Source: an uncultured Clostridium sp.
GTDB taxonomy: Bacteria; Bacillota; Clostridia; Oscillospirales; Acutalibacteraceae
Length of the DNA: 15,123 bases
Assembly: GCA_934717555.1 (NCBI GenBank)
Contig: CAKUYY010000032.1
Span: 1-15,123 of the forward strand
Reading direction: 5' to 3'
A program made the translations under genes and the position numbers. Shown in pieces: positions 1 through 7,501 of the stretch. A model generated the notes under the pieces. The model saw only the letters and a program-made list of their open reading frames with translations. It was not told the origin of the DNA and made no database searches. Within the stretch, counting starts at the first letter, position 1; each line of letters begins with the position of its first letter.

Positions 1-13
1 GCAAGGGGTAAAA

Positions 14-283
14 TCAACCTTTTGCGAGCTTTTTCCTCAGGCTTTGCTTGTCCATTTTGGTTTGGGTGATACGCCAGCAGTTTTCCAGGTATTCCAGGCC
101 CTTGTCCGTCTGGGAACACCGGTAAATGACGGAATCGCGCAGCAGCAGGCAAAAGTCCACGACGTTGAGGTCTTCCACGTCCACCATGCTAATCCGGGCG
201 TATTCCGACACCGCTTTTTCCGGGGCTGTTATGGGTCTGTAGCGCCCCCTATCATCCTGGGAGGGATAATAAGGGACGCTCAG
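14..283 (-). CDS. Tail assembly chaperone, frameshift-only C-terminal part
   Basis: This is the second half of a G/GT-type tail assembly chaperone, read only after a -1 ribosomal frameshift at 283-289. The open frame runs from position 283 to the stop at 14-16 and adds 89 residues, making a fusion of about 182 residues with the upstream frame. A GTG at 211 could in principle start a 65-residue protein (SEYARISMVDVEDL...). I see no convincing ribosome binding site there, and the frame is open all the way back to the slippery site. That continuity argues for frameshift expression. In siphophages the long form bridges the tail tube protein and tape measure during tail assembly. The tape measure gene would be expected to the left of the window. 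Confidence 0.8.
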   Translation of the reverse strand: MSVPYYPSQDDRGRYRPITAPEKAVSEYARISMVDVEDLNVVDFCLLLRDSVIYRCSQTDKGLEYLENCWRITQTKMDKQSLRKKLAKG

Positions 284-289
284 TTTGGG
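241..289 (-). promoter_or_regulatory. Programmed -1 ribosomal frameshift signal
   Basis: On the minus strand the codons GAC CCA AAC TGA contain the canonical X XXY YYZ heptamer C CCA AAC (289-283), ending directly before the zero-frame stop. Two bases later a hairpin begins. Positions 280-264 pair with 257-241 over 17 continuous base pairs, three of them G-U, with a 6-base loop at 263-258. The -1 frame is open for 89 codons. Slippery heptamer, downstream structure, stop position and open -1 frame all agree. Confidence 0.88.
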
Positions 290-561
290 TCGTTCTTTAC
301 GTCATATACCCAGTCAAGGTATTTCAGCAAAAGCGCCTTGACGGTCATATAATCCATGCTTCCCTCAATCTGTTCTATTGGGAAAGTTTTTCCCTGCCGG
401 TTTTTATTCAGCACAATTGCAGCAGAGGACAGCATGTCGTCCGTTGTTTTTGTGCGCTCGATTTGGCGCATCTCTTTCAGCGTCGGGGAGGAGATGGAAA
501 GCCGTTCCCCCTGGAATTCCACCTCGAAATATTCTTTTTCCAGTTTGCTCAGTTCCAGCAT
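280..561 (-). CDS. Tail assembly chaperone, short form
   Basis: Short form of the tail assembly chaperone, 93 residues, lying directly after the tail tube gene as in most siphophages. I place the start at ATG 561 (MLELSKLEKEYFEVEF) because AAGGAGG sits 8 bases upstream. A longer frame to 588 would begin inside the end of the tail tube gene with no binding site. The protein is acidic/charged with a K-E-rich N-terminus. It ends ...VKNDPN at TGA 280-282, immediately after a CCCAAAC slippery heptamer, so most ribosomes stop here and a fraction shift into the 14-283 frame. The function is assigned from position plus the frameshift signal, because the sequence family itself diverges quickly. Confidence 0.82.
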   Translation of the reverse strand: MLELSKLEKEYFEVEFQGERLSISSPTLKEMRQIERTKTTDDMLSSAAIVLNKNRQGKTFPIEQIEGSMDYMTVKALLLKYLDWVYDVKNDPN

Positions 562-574
562 GTCCAGTTCCTCC

Positions 575-1135
575 TTATTCTTCCTCACCCGGCAGGCTTT
601 CCGTCATGATGATTTTGGTCCCCTCGTTGTCCAGGGCCTTGGCCTTAAACTCAGCGTCCACCACGGTTTCCTTATCCTTCGCGAAAGCCAGGGAGAAGCC
701 GGACTGATTACTGCCCATGATAGTGATACGGGTATCGCCGTCCATCGCGTCGTGCTGCACAAAACGGATCAGCCATTCTTTTTCCGCGTAATGGTCCAGG
801 CCGCCGATCTTGATCGTTCGGACTTTCTTCATGCTATCGTCTGTTACCCTGGCAGTGGAGCATAGCTTTTCCAATGTTTTCAGGCACCAGGTAATAATAC
901 CGGTTTTGAATGTAACTTCTTCTTTGGTAAGGATGGTTTTCTGCGCGAGGCCGTAGTCATCCTCCGCCGTGTAAAATTCCGGCGCGTATTCCAGGGTCGC
1001 GCCGCCCTGGATCAATCCCAGGAGGTTATCCTCTGTTTCGATTGTAGCGTCCTCCGGGATTTCATCCGTGAATGCTACAATATACACCTTACCGCTTCCC
1101 AGAATGATTCTTTCATTGTTTGTACCATTTGCCAT
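575..1135 (-). CDS. Major tail tube protein
   Basis: Likely tail tube (major tail) protein of 186 residues, polymerising into the hollow tube of a long non-contractile tail. The evidence is its place between the tail terminator and the frameshifted chaperone, its usual size for the family, and a beta-rich composition with an acidic end (LPGEEE). It starts at ATG 1135 (MANGTNNERIILGSG), with GGAGG about 9 bases upstream overlapping the stop of the preceding gene. No enzymatic motifs are visible. The N-terminal segment GSGKVYIVAFTDEIPE resembles Clostridia phage tail tube proteins as I remember them. The role is inferred mainly from gene order. Confidence 0.78.
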   Translation of the reverse strand: MANGTNNERIILGSGKVYIVAFTDEIPEDATIETEDNLLGLIQGGATLEYAPEFYTAEDDYGLAQKTILTKEEVTFKTGIITWCLKTLEKLCSTARVTDDSMKKVRTIKIGGLDHYAEKEWLIRFVQHDAMDGDTRITIMGSNQSGFSLAFAKDKETVVDAEFKAKALDNEGTKIIMTESLPGEEE

Positions 1136-1138
1136 CTG

Positions 1139-1459
1139 TTATTCCTCCATTTTTTCTAAAATCGTCATGGTGTAAAAGGTTTGATAGAAACCTTCGTCAC
1201 ATATCCAGTTTCTTGATTTCTGGAATACTATCCCTTTCGTGGAAAATTCCTGTTCTAATTTTTTCTCCAGATCAGTTCTGATCTCTTCCGCAAAAAGATA
1301 CACGTCAATATCGTGTTCAATCAACAGTAATCTTTCGTCCGCCCCTTGGTAATTCTGTTCGTCTACATATACAAGATAGGGCAAAAAGGGCGGATTCACA
1401 AACGCGGTATCCGCCACCGGTAAACCGGTAACAGATTCTAACCATGATTTAACGTCCAT
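1139..1459 (-). CDS. Tail terminator / tail completion protein
   Basis: A 106-residue protein, probably the tail terminator (tail completion) that caps the tube and joins it to the head connector. The C-terminal FYQTFYTMTILEKMEE resembles the Y-x-T-x-Y-x-M-x-I-x-E-K pattern common in small proteins at this spot. The N-terminal part DVKSWLESVTGLPVADTAF also fits this group. It overlaps the end of the gp10-like gene by 11 bases, indicating translational coupling in the head-tail joining operon. Assignment is by position and general resemblance. A generic minor head-tail protein is the alternative. Confidence 0.62.
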   Translation of the reverse strand: MDVKSWLESVTGLPVADTAFVNPPFLPYLVYVDEQNYQGADERLLLIEHDIDVYLFAEEIRTDLEKKLEQEFSTKGIVFQKSRNWICDEGFYQTFYTMTILEKMEE

Positions 1460-1847
1460 TCTGTATTCTTCTTTCTACTCTATCTTCAAATTCTTCGATT
1501 GCTTTTTCTTCCACCGGTTTGATGTGCGGATATGCTTTGACTACACCGGCCCCCATACGGTCATAGTGCCCATTTTCCAAAAGGTGGGTAAGGGACGGCT
1601 TTTTCAGGTTCTGTGCCCGCGCCCTTACCCCTTCGGAAAAGTCAAGCTCTACTTTATGCCGCCACCCAGCGGCGTATACTCCAGTGCGAATCGGACTTTT
1701 GACCTTTAGCTCTTTTGCCGCTTCTTTGCAGACTTCCTTCGCATCTTCCCGGATACCTTCTTTTACCTCTTCGGTATAATGGATGATCGTATCCAAAATT
1801 TCATCAGAAAAATCCTTTAAGGTTACTTTACGGTTTGGAACACTCAT
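1449..1847 (-). CDS. HK97 gp10-like head-tail protein
   Basis: A 132-residue member of the HK97 gp10 / tail-component family. The recognisable parts are the central K-S-P-I-R-T-G-x-Y segment, then LTHLLENGH, and the proline-histidine motif AYPHIKPVEEKA, followed by a long charged helix. Proteins of this family sit at the head-tail junction and help complete it. The start ATG 1847 overlaps the stop of the head closure gene (ATGA), with an AAGGCAGG-like site upstream. It is coupled at its other end to the tail terminator. Confidence 0.8.
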   Translation of the reverse strand: MSVPNRKVTLKDFSDEILDTIIHYTEEVKEGIREDAKEVCKEAAKELKVKSPIRTGVYAAGWRHKVELDFSEGVRARAQNLKKPSLTHLLENGHYDRMGAGVVKAYPHIKPVEEKAIEEFEDRVERRIQNGR

Positions 1848-2188
1848 TTTATCGCCTGCCTTATTGATCCCATCTGTTTAAGTGTCAGATCCGTCACAGG
1901 CGGGTTGGTGTCGTAAATCTGCTGTACCTGTACAATTTTGTACCGAAACCCATTGATTACGGCGGCATCCTGGGTAGAGATATTACGCCGCTGAGGAATC
2001 CGGATCAAGGAAGAAATGTCCACTTGAGCGCCCCGCGCCGCATAAAACCGCTTGATACCGACGGTCCGATAGCCGAACCGCAGCCCGGATTCTTTGCATC
2101 TCCCCAGCTTATTGGCCCCATCTATCTCATAGATATCCACAATGCCGTTTCGGAACGATTCAAACTTGATGTTATTTTTAATCTCCAT
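1844..2188 (-). CDS. Head closure protein (head-tail adaptor)
   Basis: A 114-residue protein in the place of the head closure (stopper) protein, SPP1 gp16-like, which sits under the connector and retains DNA. The C-terminal stretch with DAAVINGFRYKIVQVQQIYD and TDLTLKQ fits small beta-barrel head-tail joining proteins. The start ATG 2188 overlaps the TGA of the adaptor gene, and the end overlaps the gp10-like gene, so all three are coupled. The family call rests on position and size. No catalytic residues are expected or seen. Confidence 0.65.
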   Translation of the reverse strand: MEIKNNIKFESFRNGIVDIYEIDGANKLGRCKESGLRFGYRTVGIKRFYAARGAQVDISSLIRIPQRRNISTQDAAVINGFRYKIVQVQQIYDTNPPVTDLTLKQMGSIRQAIK

Positions 2189-2472
2189 CAGAAATCCCCC
2201 TCCATATCGCCGTACTGGATATTAAGCGCCACCAGCTCATCCCGGAAATTCTTCCAAAACATCTCCAGGGCGTTGCTGTAGGCATACCGGCAATAATCCA
2301 GCAACAGGCTTTGAGGCAGGCCGGGCAGATGGAAAGAGAGGGGCGTGCCCGCGATCTCTTCCAGGCGCGCCTTTCCTCTGTTTATCATCCCTTCTACTTT
2401 TCGGTCTGTGGCTTCATCTTCCCAGGTGATATCAAGGTGATTTTTGACCTCTTCCAGCAGTTCTCTGTCCAT
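2188..2472 (-). CDS. Head-tail connector (adaptor) protein
   Basis: A 94-residue, mostly helical protein immediately after the major capsid gene, typical of the gp6/gp15-type connector ring that attaches to the portal. Visible features are the N-terminal helix RELLEEVKNHLDITWEDE, then VEGMINRGKARLEEIAG, followed by a helix-rich C-terminal half (LLLDYCRYAYSNALEMFWKN). The DxxxxxxVEGMIxRGxxxLxEIAG pattern is characteristic of these connectors. It starts at ATG 2472 with AAAGGATAGG upstream, 20 bases after the capsid stop. Confidence 0.76.
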   Translation of the reverse strand: MDRELLEEVKNHLDITWEDEATDRKVEGMINRGKARLEEIAGTPLSFHLPGLPQSLLLDYCRYAYSNALEMFWKNFRDELVALNIQYGDMEGDF

Positions 2473-2492
2473 CTTTCCTATCCTTTAACTTA

Positions 2493-3698
2493 TTAGGCTT
2501 CCGCTTTTGTGGTCACGGTTCCCTTAACCTCTACTTTCAGGTTTACCGGCTCCAATTTGCTGATATCCAGGTATTGGAAAGCCGTGTTATCCAGGGGTTC
2601 CCCGTTGCCGTAGAGCTTAATCTTGTATGTCCTGATATCTTCCAGGAACTTGAATTCGTCGGAATATTCAATTTTTCCGCCCGAACCTCCAACGCCCAAG
2701 CCCATGAAATAACGGTTTCCCAGGCCCATGATAGCCTTGTTGGAGGGAACCGCCGCGGATTGGATCACTGTGGTGGGGAAGGGAAAAATTCCGGTTCTGT
2801 AAGTACCGTCGGCGGCTTGTACCGTGGTGCACGGCATGACCTTTTGCAGGTAGTCCACCGGGTTAACCAGCAGGATCACATGATCCACAACACGGGTCCC
2901 GCCGTTGGGCGCCGCGGCCATCTTCGCGGTAATGGTCCCGAAAGTGGTGGGGGAAAGGTCGGTAATAGCCGTGGCGGATTTCTGCTGGTACTCCCCGCCC
3001 CTGGTAACAGCGCGGGAGGATACATCCCGGGTCATACCGATGGGCTTGTTGTTGCCGTCCCCGTCTACGATAGCGGATTCCAGTCCAGCCGCGACCGATT
3101 CAGAAAGGACTTCTCTTACATACCGGTCAACCCATACGGGGCCCAAATCCAGCATATCCAGAGACAGCGGCATCCAGGCGGTCAGTTTACACAAGGTCAT
3201 ATCCTTGATCGCTACCGCGCCGGAAAGCTCTTTCGTAATCTCGCTGTTTAACGCGCCCCATACGGCGGATTGCGGCCCTTGTTTGTTGACCACAAATTTT
3301 ACCGCGGCGGATGTGTTTACAAACTGGATCGCGGACAAGAGTGGGTGGTTCTGTCTGATATCATCAAAAACGGATTCAATCACCGTTTCCGGCAATACGC
3401 CGTCGGAATCCAACCCAGTAAAATCTTTCTGTACCGCCGCCGCTTTCATGGATTTGATAAGGTTTTCGTAAAATTTGGTTTCCTTTGTGGTGAGCTGGCG
3501 CAGGCCGCGGGAGGCCAGTACCGCTTTATCCGTGGTATCGGTTGTATAAGCCGCTTCCTGAATGATAGATTTTTGTACTGCGTCCGCATAATCGGCAAAC
3601 GCTTTGGCCATCTTTTCTTCGTCCCCTTCTTTAAGGGCAGAGGTCAAAGAGGTGAGAAGTTCCGCTTTTTTTACTTGTGCAGTATCTTTGCTTAACAT
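2493..3698 (-). CDS. Major capsid protein (HK97 fold)
   Basis: Major capsid protein of about 401 residues. I choose ATG 3698 (MLSKDTAQVKKAEL) because GGAGG lies 5-6 bases upstream. A longer frame to 3731 would begin inside a hairpin in the leader. The first ~100 residues are charged and helical, as in the scaffold-like delta domain removed by the prohead protease. The rest shows the HK97-type pattern, including VLPETVIESVFDDIRQNHPLL, GDGNNKPIGM and the late VGGSGGKIEYSDEFKFLED. It follows the protease and precedes the connector, the standard order. The leader hairpin at 3726-3753 may tune its high expression. Confidence 0.92.
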   Translation of the reverse strand: MLSKDTAQVKKAELLTSLTSALKEGDEEKMAKAFADYADAVQKSIIQEAAYTTDTTDKAVLASRGLRQLTTKETKFYENLIKSMKAAAVQKDFTGLDSDGVLPETVIESVFDDIRQNHPLLSAIQFVNTSAAVKFVVNKQGPQSAVWGALNSEITKELSGAVAIKDMTLCKLTAWMPLSLDMLDLGPVWVDRYVREVLSESVAAGLESAIVDGDGNNKPIGMTRDVSSRAVTRGGEYQQKSATAITDLSPTTFGTITAKMAAAPNGGTRVVDHVILLVNPVDYLQKVMPCTTVQAADGTYRTGIFPFPTTVIQSAAVPSNKAIMGLGNRYFMGLGVGGSGGKIEYSDEFKFLEDIRTYKIKLYGNGEPLDNTAFQYLDISKLEPVNLKVEVKGTVTTKAEA

Positions 3699-3722
3699 AT
3701 GAATCCTCCATTTTTGAAATTG

Positions 3723-3753
3723 AAAAAGCACGGGAGAAATTTTTCCCGTGCTT
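3723..3753 (-). terminator. Hairpin with short U-run between protease and capsid genes
   Basis: On the minus strand AAGCACGGGA (3753-3744) pairs with TCCCGTGCTT (3735-3726), a perfect 10-bp stem. It is followed by a run of T (3727-3723) that overlaps the end of the stem. The hairpin lies about 25 bases before the capsid start. It looks like a weak or partial Rho-independent terminator, or an mRNA processing/stability element, because the downstream genes still have to be transcribed. Confidence 0.6.
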
Positions 3754-3770
3754 CCTTCTATGTTTTGTCT

Positions 3771-4463
3771 TTAAAAAGCTTTCAAAAATGCAGAGAGTAA
3801 TTTCTCTGCGTTGGTCTTTGTATCGGCGGGTTCTTCCTGTTTGGGCGGTTCCCCACTGTAATGTTTGATTACCCCCGCGTCCCGCTGGGCGGGGACAGCC
3901 ACAAAGCTTAATTCGTAAGCGTCTGTGGGGTTTTCCAGCTTAAAATAACACAGCTTGTCTTGGTAAGTTGTGCCCGGCATATGTTTGCACTGCGTTTTAT
4001 TGTTGTCTTTCCCGCAAACAGAACATACCGCGGAACGTACCGCGCAGCCCACGCTTACCTCTTTTTTGATCCCCGCCTCTATTTCCGTGATGGTGTCGCG
4101 GTTCTTTTCGGTGCGGGGCATGTAGCAATACCCGACAAGCTGGGCGTAAGGCTCCCCAGTACCGGAAACATCCTTTCCCATGACTACCTCTGTCCGGTAG
4201 ATACGGGCCGTCTGGTTCTCCGCTTTCGGAATATGGTCGCTGATAACTGATTTACCCTGGTATAGTTCCGCCAATTTTAACAGGGTATCTGTTGAAAACG
4301 CTTCAAAATCCCGGTCTATCTCATTTCCACACATACAAACCTTAAAGGCAAATACCTCTTCTGGTTGCAATTCCCGCAAGGTATACCGGTTGATTTCTTT
4401 CATTTCATTGTCGTCAATCTCCATTTTCTGGATATATGCCGCTTTACAGATTCTTTCATCCAT
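3771..4463 (-). CDS. Prohead maturation protease
   Basis: A 230-residue serine protease-like protein that would cleave the capsid protein N-terminal domain and scaffold during head maturation. Family signs are DRDFEAFS (residues 51-58), a histidine in KSVISDH (H77), EVSVG with a candidate nucleophile S137, and the C-terminal ELSFVAVPAQRDAGV segment. It sits between portal and capsid, as expected. Unusually, right after S137 there is a Cys-rich insertion (C147-x2-C150-x8-C159-x-H161) that could bind zinc. The start at ATG 4463 has GGAGGTG 8 bases upstream and overlaps the portal stop (TAATG). The residues after about 203 form a charged tail. The catalytic assignments are by pattern only. Confidence 0.82.
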   Translation of the reverse strand: MDERICKAAYIQKMEIDDNEMKEINRYTLRELQPEEVFAFKVCMCGNEIDRDFEAFSTDTLLKLAELYQGKSVISDHIPKAENQTARIYRTEVVMGKDVSGTGEPYAQLVGYCYMPRTEKNRDTITEIEAGIKKEVSVGCAVRSAVCSVCGKDNNKTQCKHMPGTTYQDKLCYFKLENPTDAYELSFVAVPAQRDAGVIKHYSGEPPKQEEPADTKTNAEKLLSAFLKAF

Positions 4464-5617
4464 TAGCTTTCACCTCCTTCCGCTTCCGTCATTTCGATGT
4501 GCTGGTAGTTCTTCGTCATCCAGTGCCTCCGGCTCCATTCCTCTCCAATCTCGCGGTCCCCTGTCTTTCGCCGCAGTTCGTCAATGCTGTACCCACCGCA
4601 GGCAACCAGCTTGTCAAACGAGGGGGCAATGGAGAATAGGTCGATATGTTTGATACTGGTAGTATCCACATCCAGCAACCTCCCTTTTGCGAACTCCTCC
4701 TGTCCATACCGTTTCCGCACGATTTCCTCTGTAATCAAATCTGCCAGGGGATCAATACAGAAAGTTAGAAAGTTGTCCGTCACCTTTTCCACATCCGCAA
4801 TATCCCCTAAAAGAAGGGGCAAAGGAATTTTGAAAGCCTGGGCGACTTTCTGAAATACTTCCCTTGTAATGGTCGCAATATCTGTAATTTCTGATGTGGA
4901 TTTTTTGGCCGCTTCCCCTGGTTGTTCGGTATATTCGTAACCGTTAAATAACGGCAGTACGGCGTTTTCCGCGTTGAAATAGGTTTTAAAACGGTTATTC
5001 ATCAGATCTTCGTAACGTTTTTTGGCCTCTTCGTTTCCGAACGCGGTGCTGTCTACCTTCAAGATTCCTTTCCGCCCGCCGGACTTATTATATTTATCCA
5101 CAGCGCGGGAAAGCAGGTCATTGTATCCGGCGAACAGAGAAGAAAGCAAACGCCGGATATCCGTATCATAATTTTTGAAATACAACACCTCGGACATCAA
5201 AAAAGTTTTTCGGAATGTGATGGTCCCGCGGGAAACATTGGTAAAGTAACTTTCTGTTACCGCGTTTTCTGTGATGCTGTAGTCGTCCGCTATGATTAAC
5301 TGCCCGCCTATTTCAACGACTAGACATTCGTTATAGTAAAGCAGTTTGGAGACTACCTCATTCCAGAATTGGCTTGAATTTTGGTTCCGGTTGGGTTCTA
5401 TATTCCAGGTATAATATTCCGCTCCCTGAATTTCTTTCCCGTCCCAGAATGTCCGAAACTCGCATTTACTGATACACCCGGCGATCAAATTGATAGCGGA
5501 AAGGATTGCAAAATCCTCCATTTCCAGACGGGCTTTCTGCCGTATGGCGGTATCTGTTGTATAGATTTCCGATTTATCTTTCTCCAAAAAGTTTCGGATC
5601 CAGTTGATAATTTTCAA
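4463..5617 (-). CDS. Portal protein
   Basis: Portal protein of about 384 residues forming the dodecameric DNA channel at one capsid vertex. It resembles HK97/SPP1-type phage portals: the N-terminal part includes FAILSAINLIAGCISKCEF and the W-x-x-E-P-N-x-x-Q segment (YTWNIEPNRNQNSSQFWNEV). The later part has PLPLLLGDIADVEKVTDNFL followed by DPLADLITEEIVRK. I place the start at TTG 5617 (KIINWIRNFLEKD) because AGGGGGTGA lies just upstream. An upstream TTG at 5638 is in frame but would put the ribosome binding site inside the coding region. It is coupled to the protease by a TAATG overlap. Confidence 0.9.
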   Translation of the reverse strand: MKIINWIRNFLEKDKSEIYTTDTAIRQKARLEMEDFAILSAINLIAGCISKCEFRTFWDGKEIQGAEYYTWNIEPNRNQNSSQFWNEVVSKLLYYNECLVVEIGGQLIIADDYSITENAVTESYFTNVSRGTITFRKTFLMSEVLYFKNYDTDIRRLLSSLFAGYNDLLSRAVDKYNKSGGRKGILKVDSTAFGNEEAKKRYEDLMNNRFKTYFNAENAVLPLFNGYEYTEQPGEAAKKSTSEITDIATITREVFQKVAQAFKIPLPLLLGDIADVEKVTDNFLTFCIDPLADLITEEIVRKRYGQEEFAKGRLLDVDTTSIKHIDLFSIAPSFDKLVACGGYSIDELRRKTGDREIGEEWSRRHWMTKNYQHIEMTEAEGGES

Positions 5618-5653
5618 TTTTTCACCCCCTGTCCACAATTCAGCTTACATATT

Positions 5654-5857
5654 TCAATCGATTAATATCCAGTCATCGGCTATAAGGTCATCTGCTGTTG
5701 GATTCCAGTTGGGATAAGATTGTTTATTGTCTACTACTACAAAAATGCAGTCCGTCCGCTTAAACGGATAAATTTTCCACGTATTCCAACTTCTAATATT
5801 CCGCGTCATACCGCATCTGTGTAATAGCGCTTGCCGAGTTGCTTCTTTAATATCCAT
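5654..5857 (-). CDS. DUF2829 / Tad2-like small protein
   Basis: A 67-residue protein matching the short form of the DUF2829 family as I know it. It has an N-terminal MDIKEATRQALLHRC-x-x-TR, a central KIYPF, and the diagnostic C-terminal WNPTADDLIADDWILI. The family includes Tad2, a phage protein that sequesters the Thoeris signal 1''-3' gcADPR. Some members bind CBASS cyclic nucleotides. Most short phage members are untested. It sits alone between large terminase and portal, where structural genes are normally contiguous, a typical spot for an inserted accessory (moron-like) gene. The start ATG 5857 is preceded by an AAGGGGG-type site. Family membership is fairly safe; anti-defence activity is inference. 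Confidence 0.72.
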   Translation of the reverse strand: MDIKEATRQALLHRCGMTRNIRSWNTWKIYPFKRTDCIFVVVDNKQSYPNWNPTADDLIADDWILID

Positions 5858-5869
5858 ATTTTCGCCCCC

Positions 5870-7501
5870 TTAATAGGTGTAAACGCCTAAATCGATATTC
5901 GGTATTTCCGTACCGACCAGGCGGTCGCTGATGATTTCCGCCGCTACAAGACCTTTGAATCCATCGGTTTTTCTGGATTTCGCTTCCTTTTTCCCATAGG
6001 TAATATTCCCAGCGGGGGATTGTATCACTTTGCTGTTGTTGGTATACCAGCGCATGAGAGGGTTATCCCCCCATATAAAGGAATGATTGGCGAACAGGCT
6101 TGTTATGGTGGGGGAGATCATCATTTCATCCGACGGCCTGACCAGCTTGATTCCCCGCAGGCCTTTTTTCTCCGCGTCAAAACCAACCGCGCGAAGGGAC
6201 TTACTCAACAGGGTATACCGGAATTTATCAATAGCCACTCCCCGGATGTCGTAGAACGCCGCCTGATCCTGTAACCACTCCGCTGGGATATCCGGGGAAA
6301 TTTCCACATCGTCCACCCAGGTAAGCAAGCCTCTTTGGGCCGCTTCCTCCAATGGAAACTTGATCCTTGATAAGTCTTTACATTGTCTGCATACCCAGGT
6401 ATGGGTAATCCAGTAATGCAACCCATCCACAATAAACAGCAGCCCTACGGCTACAAAATCTGTGGTAGATGCGTAATCAATCCCCGCCACACAAGAACGG
6501 CCTCGCAGGTCAATCAACGGCCTGTTGGTGGCCTTGATGTTTTCCCACGAGGTTACATCTGCGTCTTTGTCTCCCTGGGGGGAATCCATACGTTTTGTCA
6601 TAAAAGCTGAGTGACCTATGTTGTCCATCAAATATTCAGCGTATTCCTTTTGGATCTGCTCTTGCAGGGTGGGATTGTAATGCAGGCTGGGGTTCGCCTT
6701 GTCCCACATGCGGGGGTTATGTACCTCGTTTGGATCGTCCAGGCGGCAGATAAAAGGGAGAAGGCCATTGTCCGGCTCCCCATTTAACACTTGTTCCGCC
6801 CGGTCTATCAGATGATCCAGGGGGCCGTCCCTTACATCGCCGTTGGTGGTAGTAATGGTGGTGCGGGGATGCCGCTTTTTCCCTAAGCCTGTTTGAAAAA
6901 CCTCAATGGTTTTATACGATTCATACTGGTGATATTCATCAAAGTCAACCTTTCCGGGACGTCCACCATCTTTCGTTTTAAAGTTGGAAGTACGGAAACG
7001 AAGCACCGACCCGGTTTTAATGTTCTGGATTTTTTCTTTGTTCCAGCGAAAGTATTTTTTAAAATACGCCTTTTGATCCTCCAAAATATTATAGATATCG
7101 TCAAAACTAGTGCGTGCCTGATCCTCGCTGTTGGCGCAGATGTCAATGTGATATTGTTTGATACCATTGATTGGGGTAAGCAGGCAAAAATCCTCAAAAG
7201 ACAAATAACCATTTTTTCCGGCCCCGCGTCCTACCAGTATTAACAGATCCGGAAACCTTAACAGGCCGTTTGCCTTGTATGTGCAGTTATGCAGGGCAAA
7301 ACAAAACCGCTCCCACTCATAGAGCTGGAACGGAAAATACTTTTGCTGATTCAGGTATTTGTTTAATTGTTCTTCATCAACATAGATATCCTCTGTGGAG
7401 AATACGCGCTCCACCATGTCGCACAACAATAACTGATCTTTACAGACTTCTATTTTGCCGCTCCTCACCAGGTCAATATAATCCTGGATATTAGAGTTCA
7501 T
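5870..7501 (-). CDS. terL: Terminase large subunit
   Basis: Packaging motor ATPase/nuclease, 543 residues. Numbering from the upstream ATG at 7513, the Walker A-like VGRGAGKN lies at 94-101 and Walker B with catalytic Glu is VDFDE at 189-193. The coupling motif TTITTTNGD lies at about 218-226. The C-terminal RNase H-like nuclease has AGIDYAS (D346), VAIDK (D429) and a late D517 in KTDGFKG, the usual acidic triad. I prefer the ATG at 7501 (MNSNIQDYIDLV) because AGAGGA lies 9 bases upstream. The ATG at 7513 is also possible. It overlaps the end of the small subunit gene, so the two are coupled. DNA is packaged into the prohead through the portal. Confidence 0.95.
   Translation of the reverse strand: MNSNIQDYIDLVRSGKIEVCKDQLLLCDMVERVFSTEDIYVDEEQLNKYLNQQKYFPFQLYEWERFCFALHNCTYKANGLLRFPDLLILVGRGAGKNGYLSFEDFCLLTPINGIKQYHIDICANSEDQARTSFDDIYNILEDQKAYFKKYFRWNKEKIQNIKTGSVLRFRTSNFKTKDGGRPGKVDFDEYHQYESYKTIEVFQTGLGKKRHPRTTITTTNGDVRDGPLDHLIDRAEQVLNGEPDNGLLPFICRLDDPNEVHNPRMWDKANPSLHYNPTLQEQIQKEYAEYLMDNIGHSAFMTKRMDSPQGDKDADVTSWENIKATNRPLIDLRGRSCVAGIDYASTTDFVAVGLLFIVDGLHYWITHTWVCRQCKDLSRIKFPLEEAAQRGLLTWVDDVEISPDIPAEWLQDQAAFYDIRGVAIDKFRYTLLSKSLRAVGFDAEKKGLRGIKLVRPSDEMMISPTITSLFANHSFIWGDNPLMRWYTNNSKVIQSPAGNITYGKKEAKSRKTDGFKGLVAAEIISDRLVGTEIPNIDLGVYTY

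Noticed and set aside
356..865. Rightward 169-residue frame opposite the tail tube and chaperone genes
   Set aside because: It lacks start signals, has low-complexity serine runs, and overlaps genes with strong evidence.
2574..3251. Long rightward open frame opposite the major capsid gene
   Set aside because: It is the antisense shadow of a well-supported capsid gene with no ribosome site or recognisable domain.
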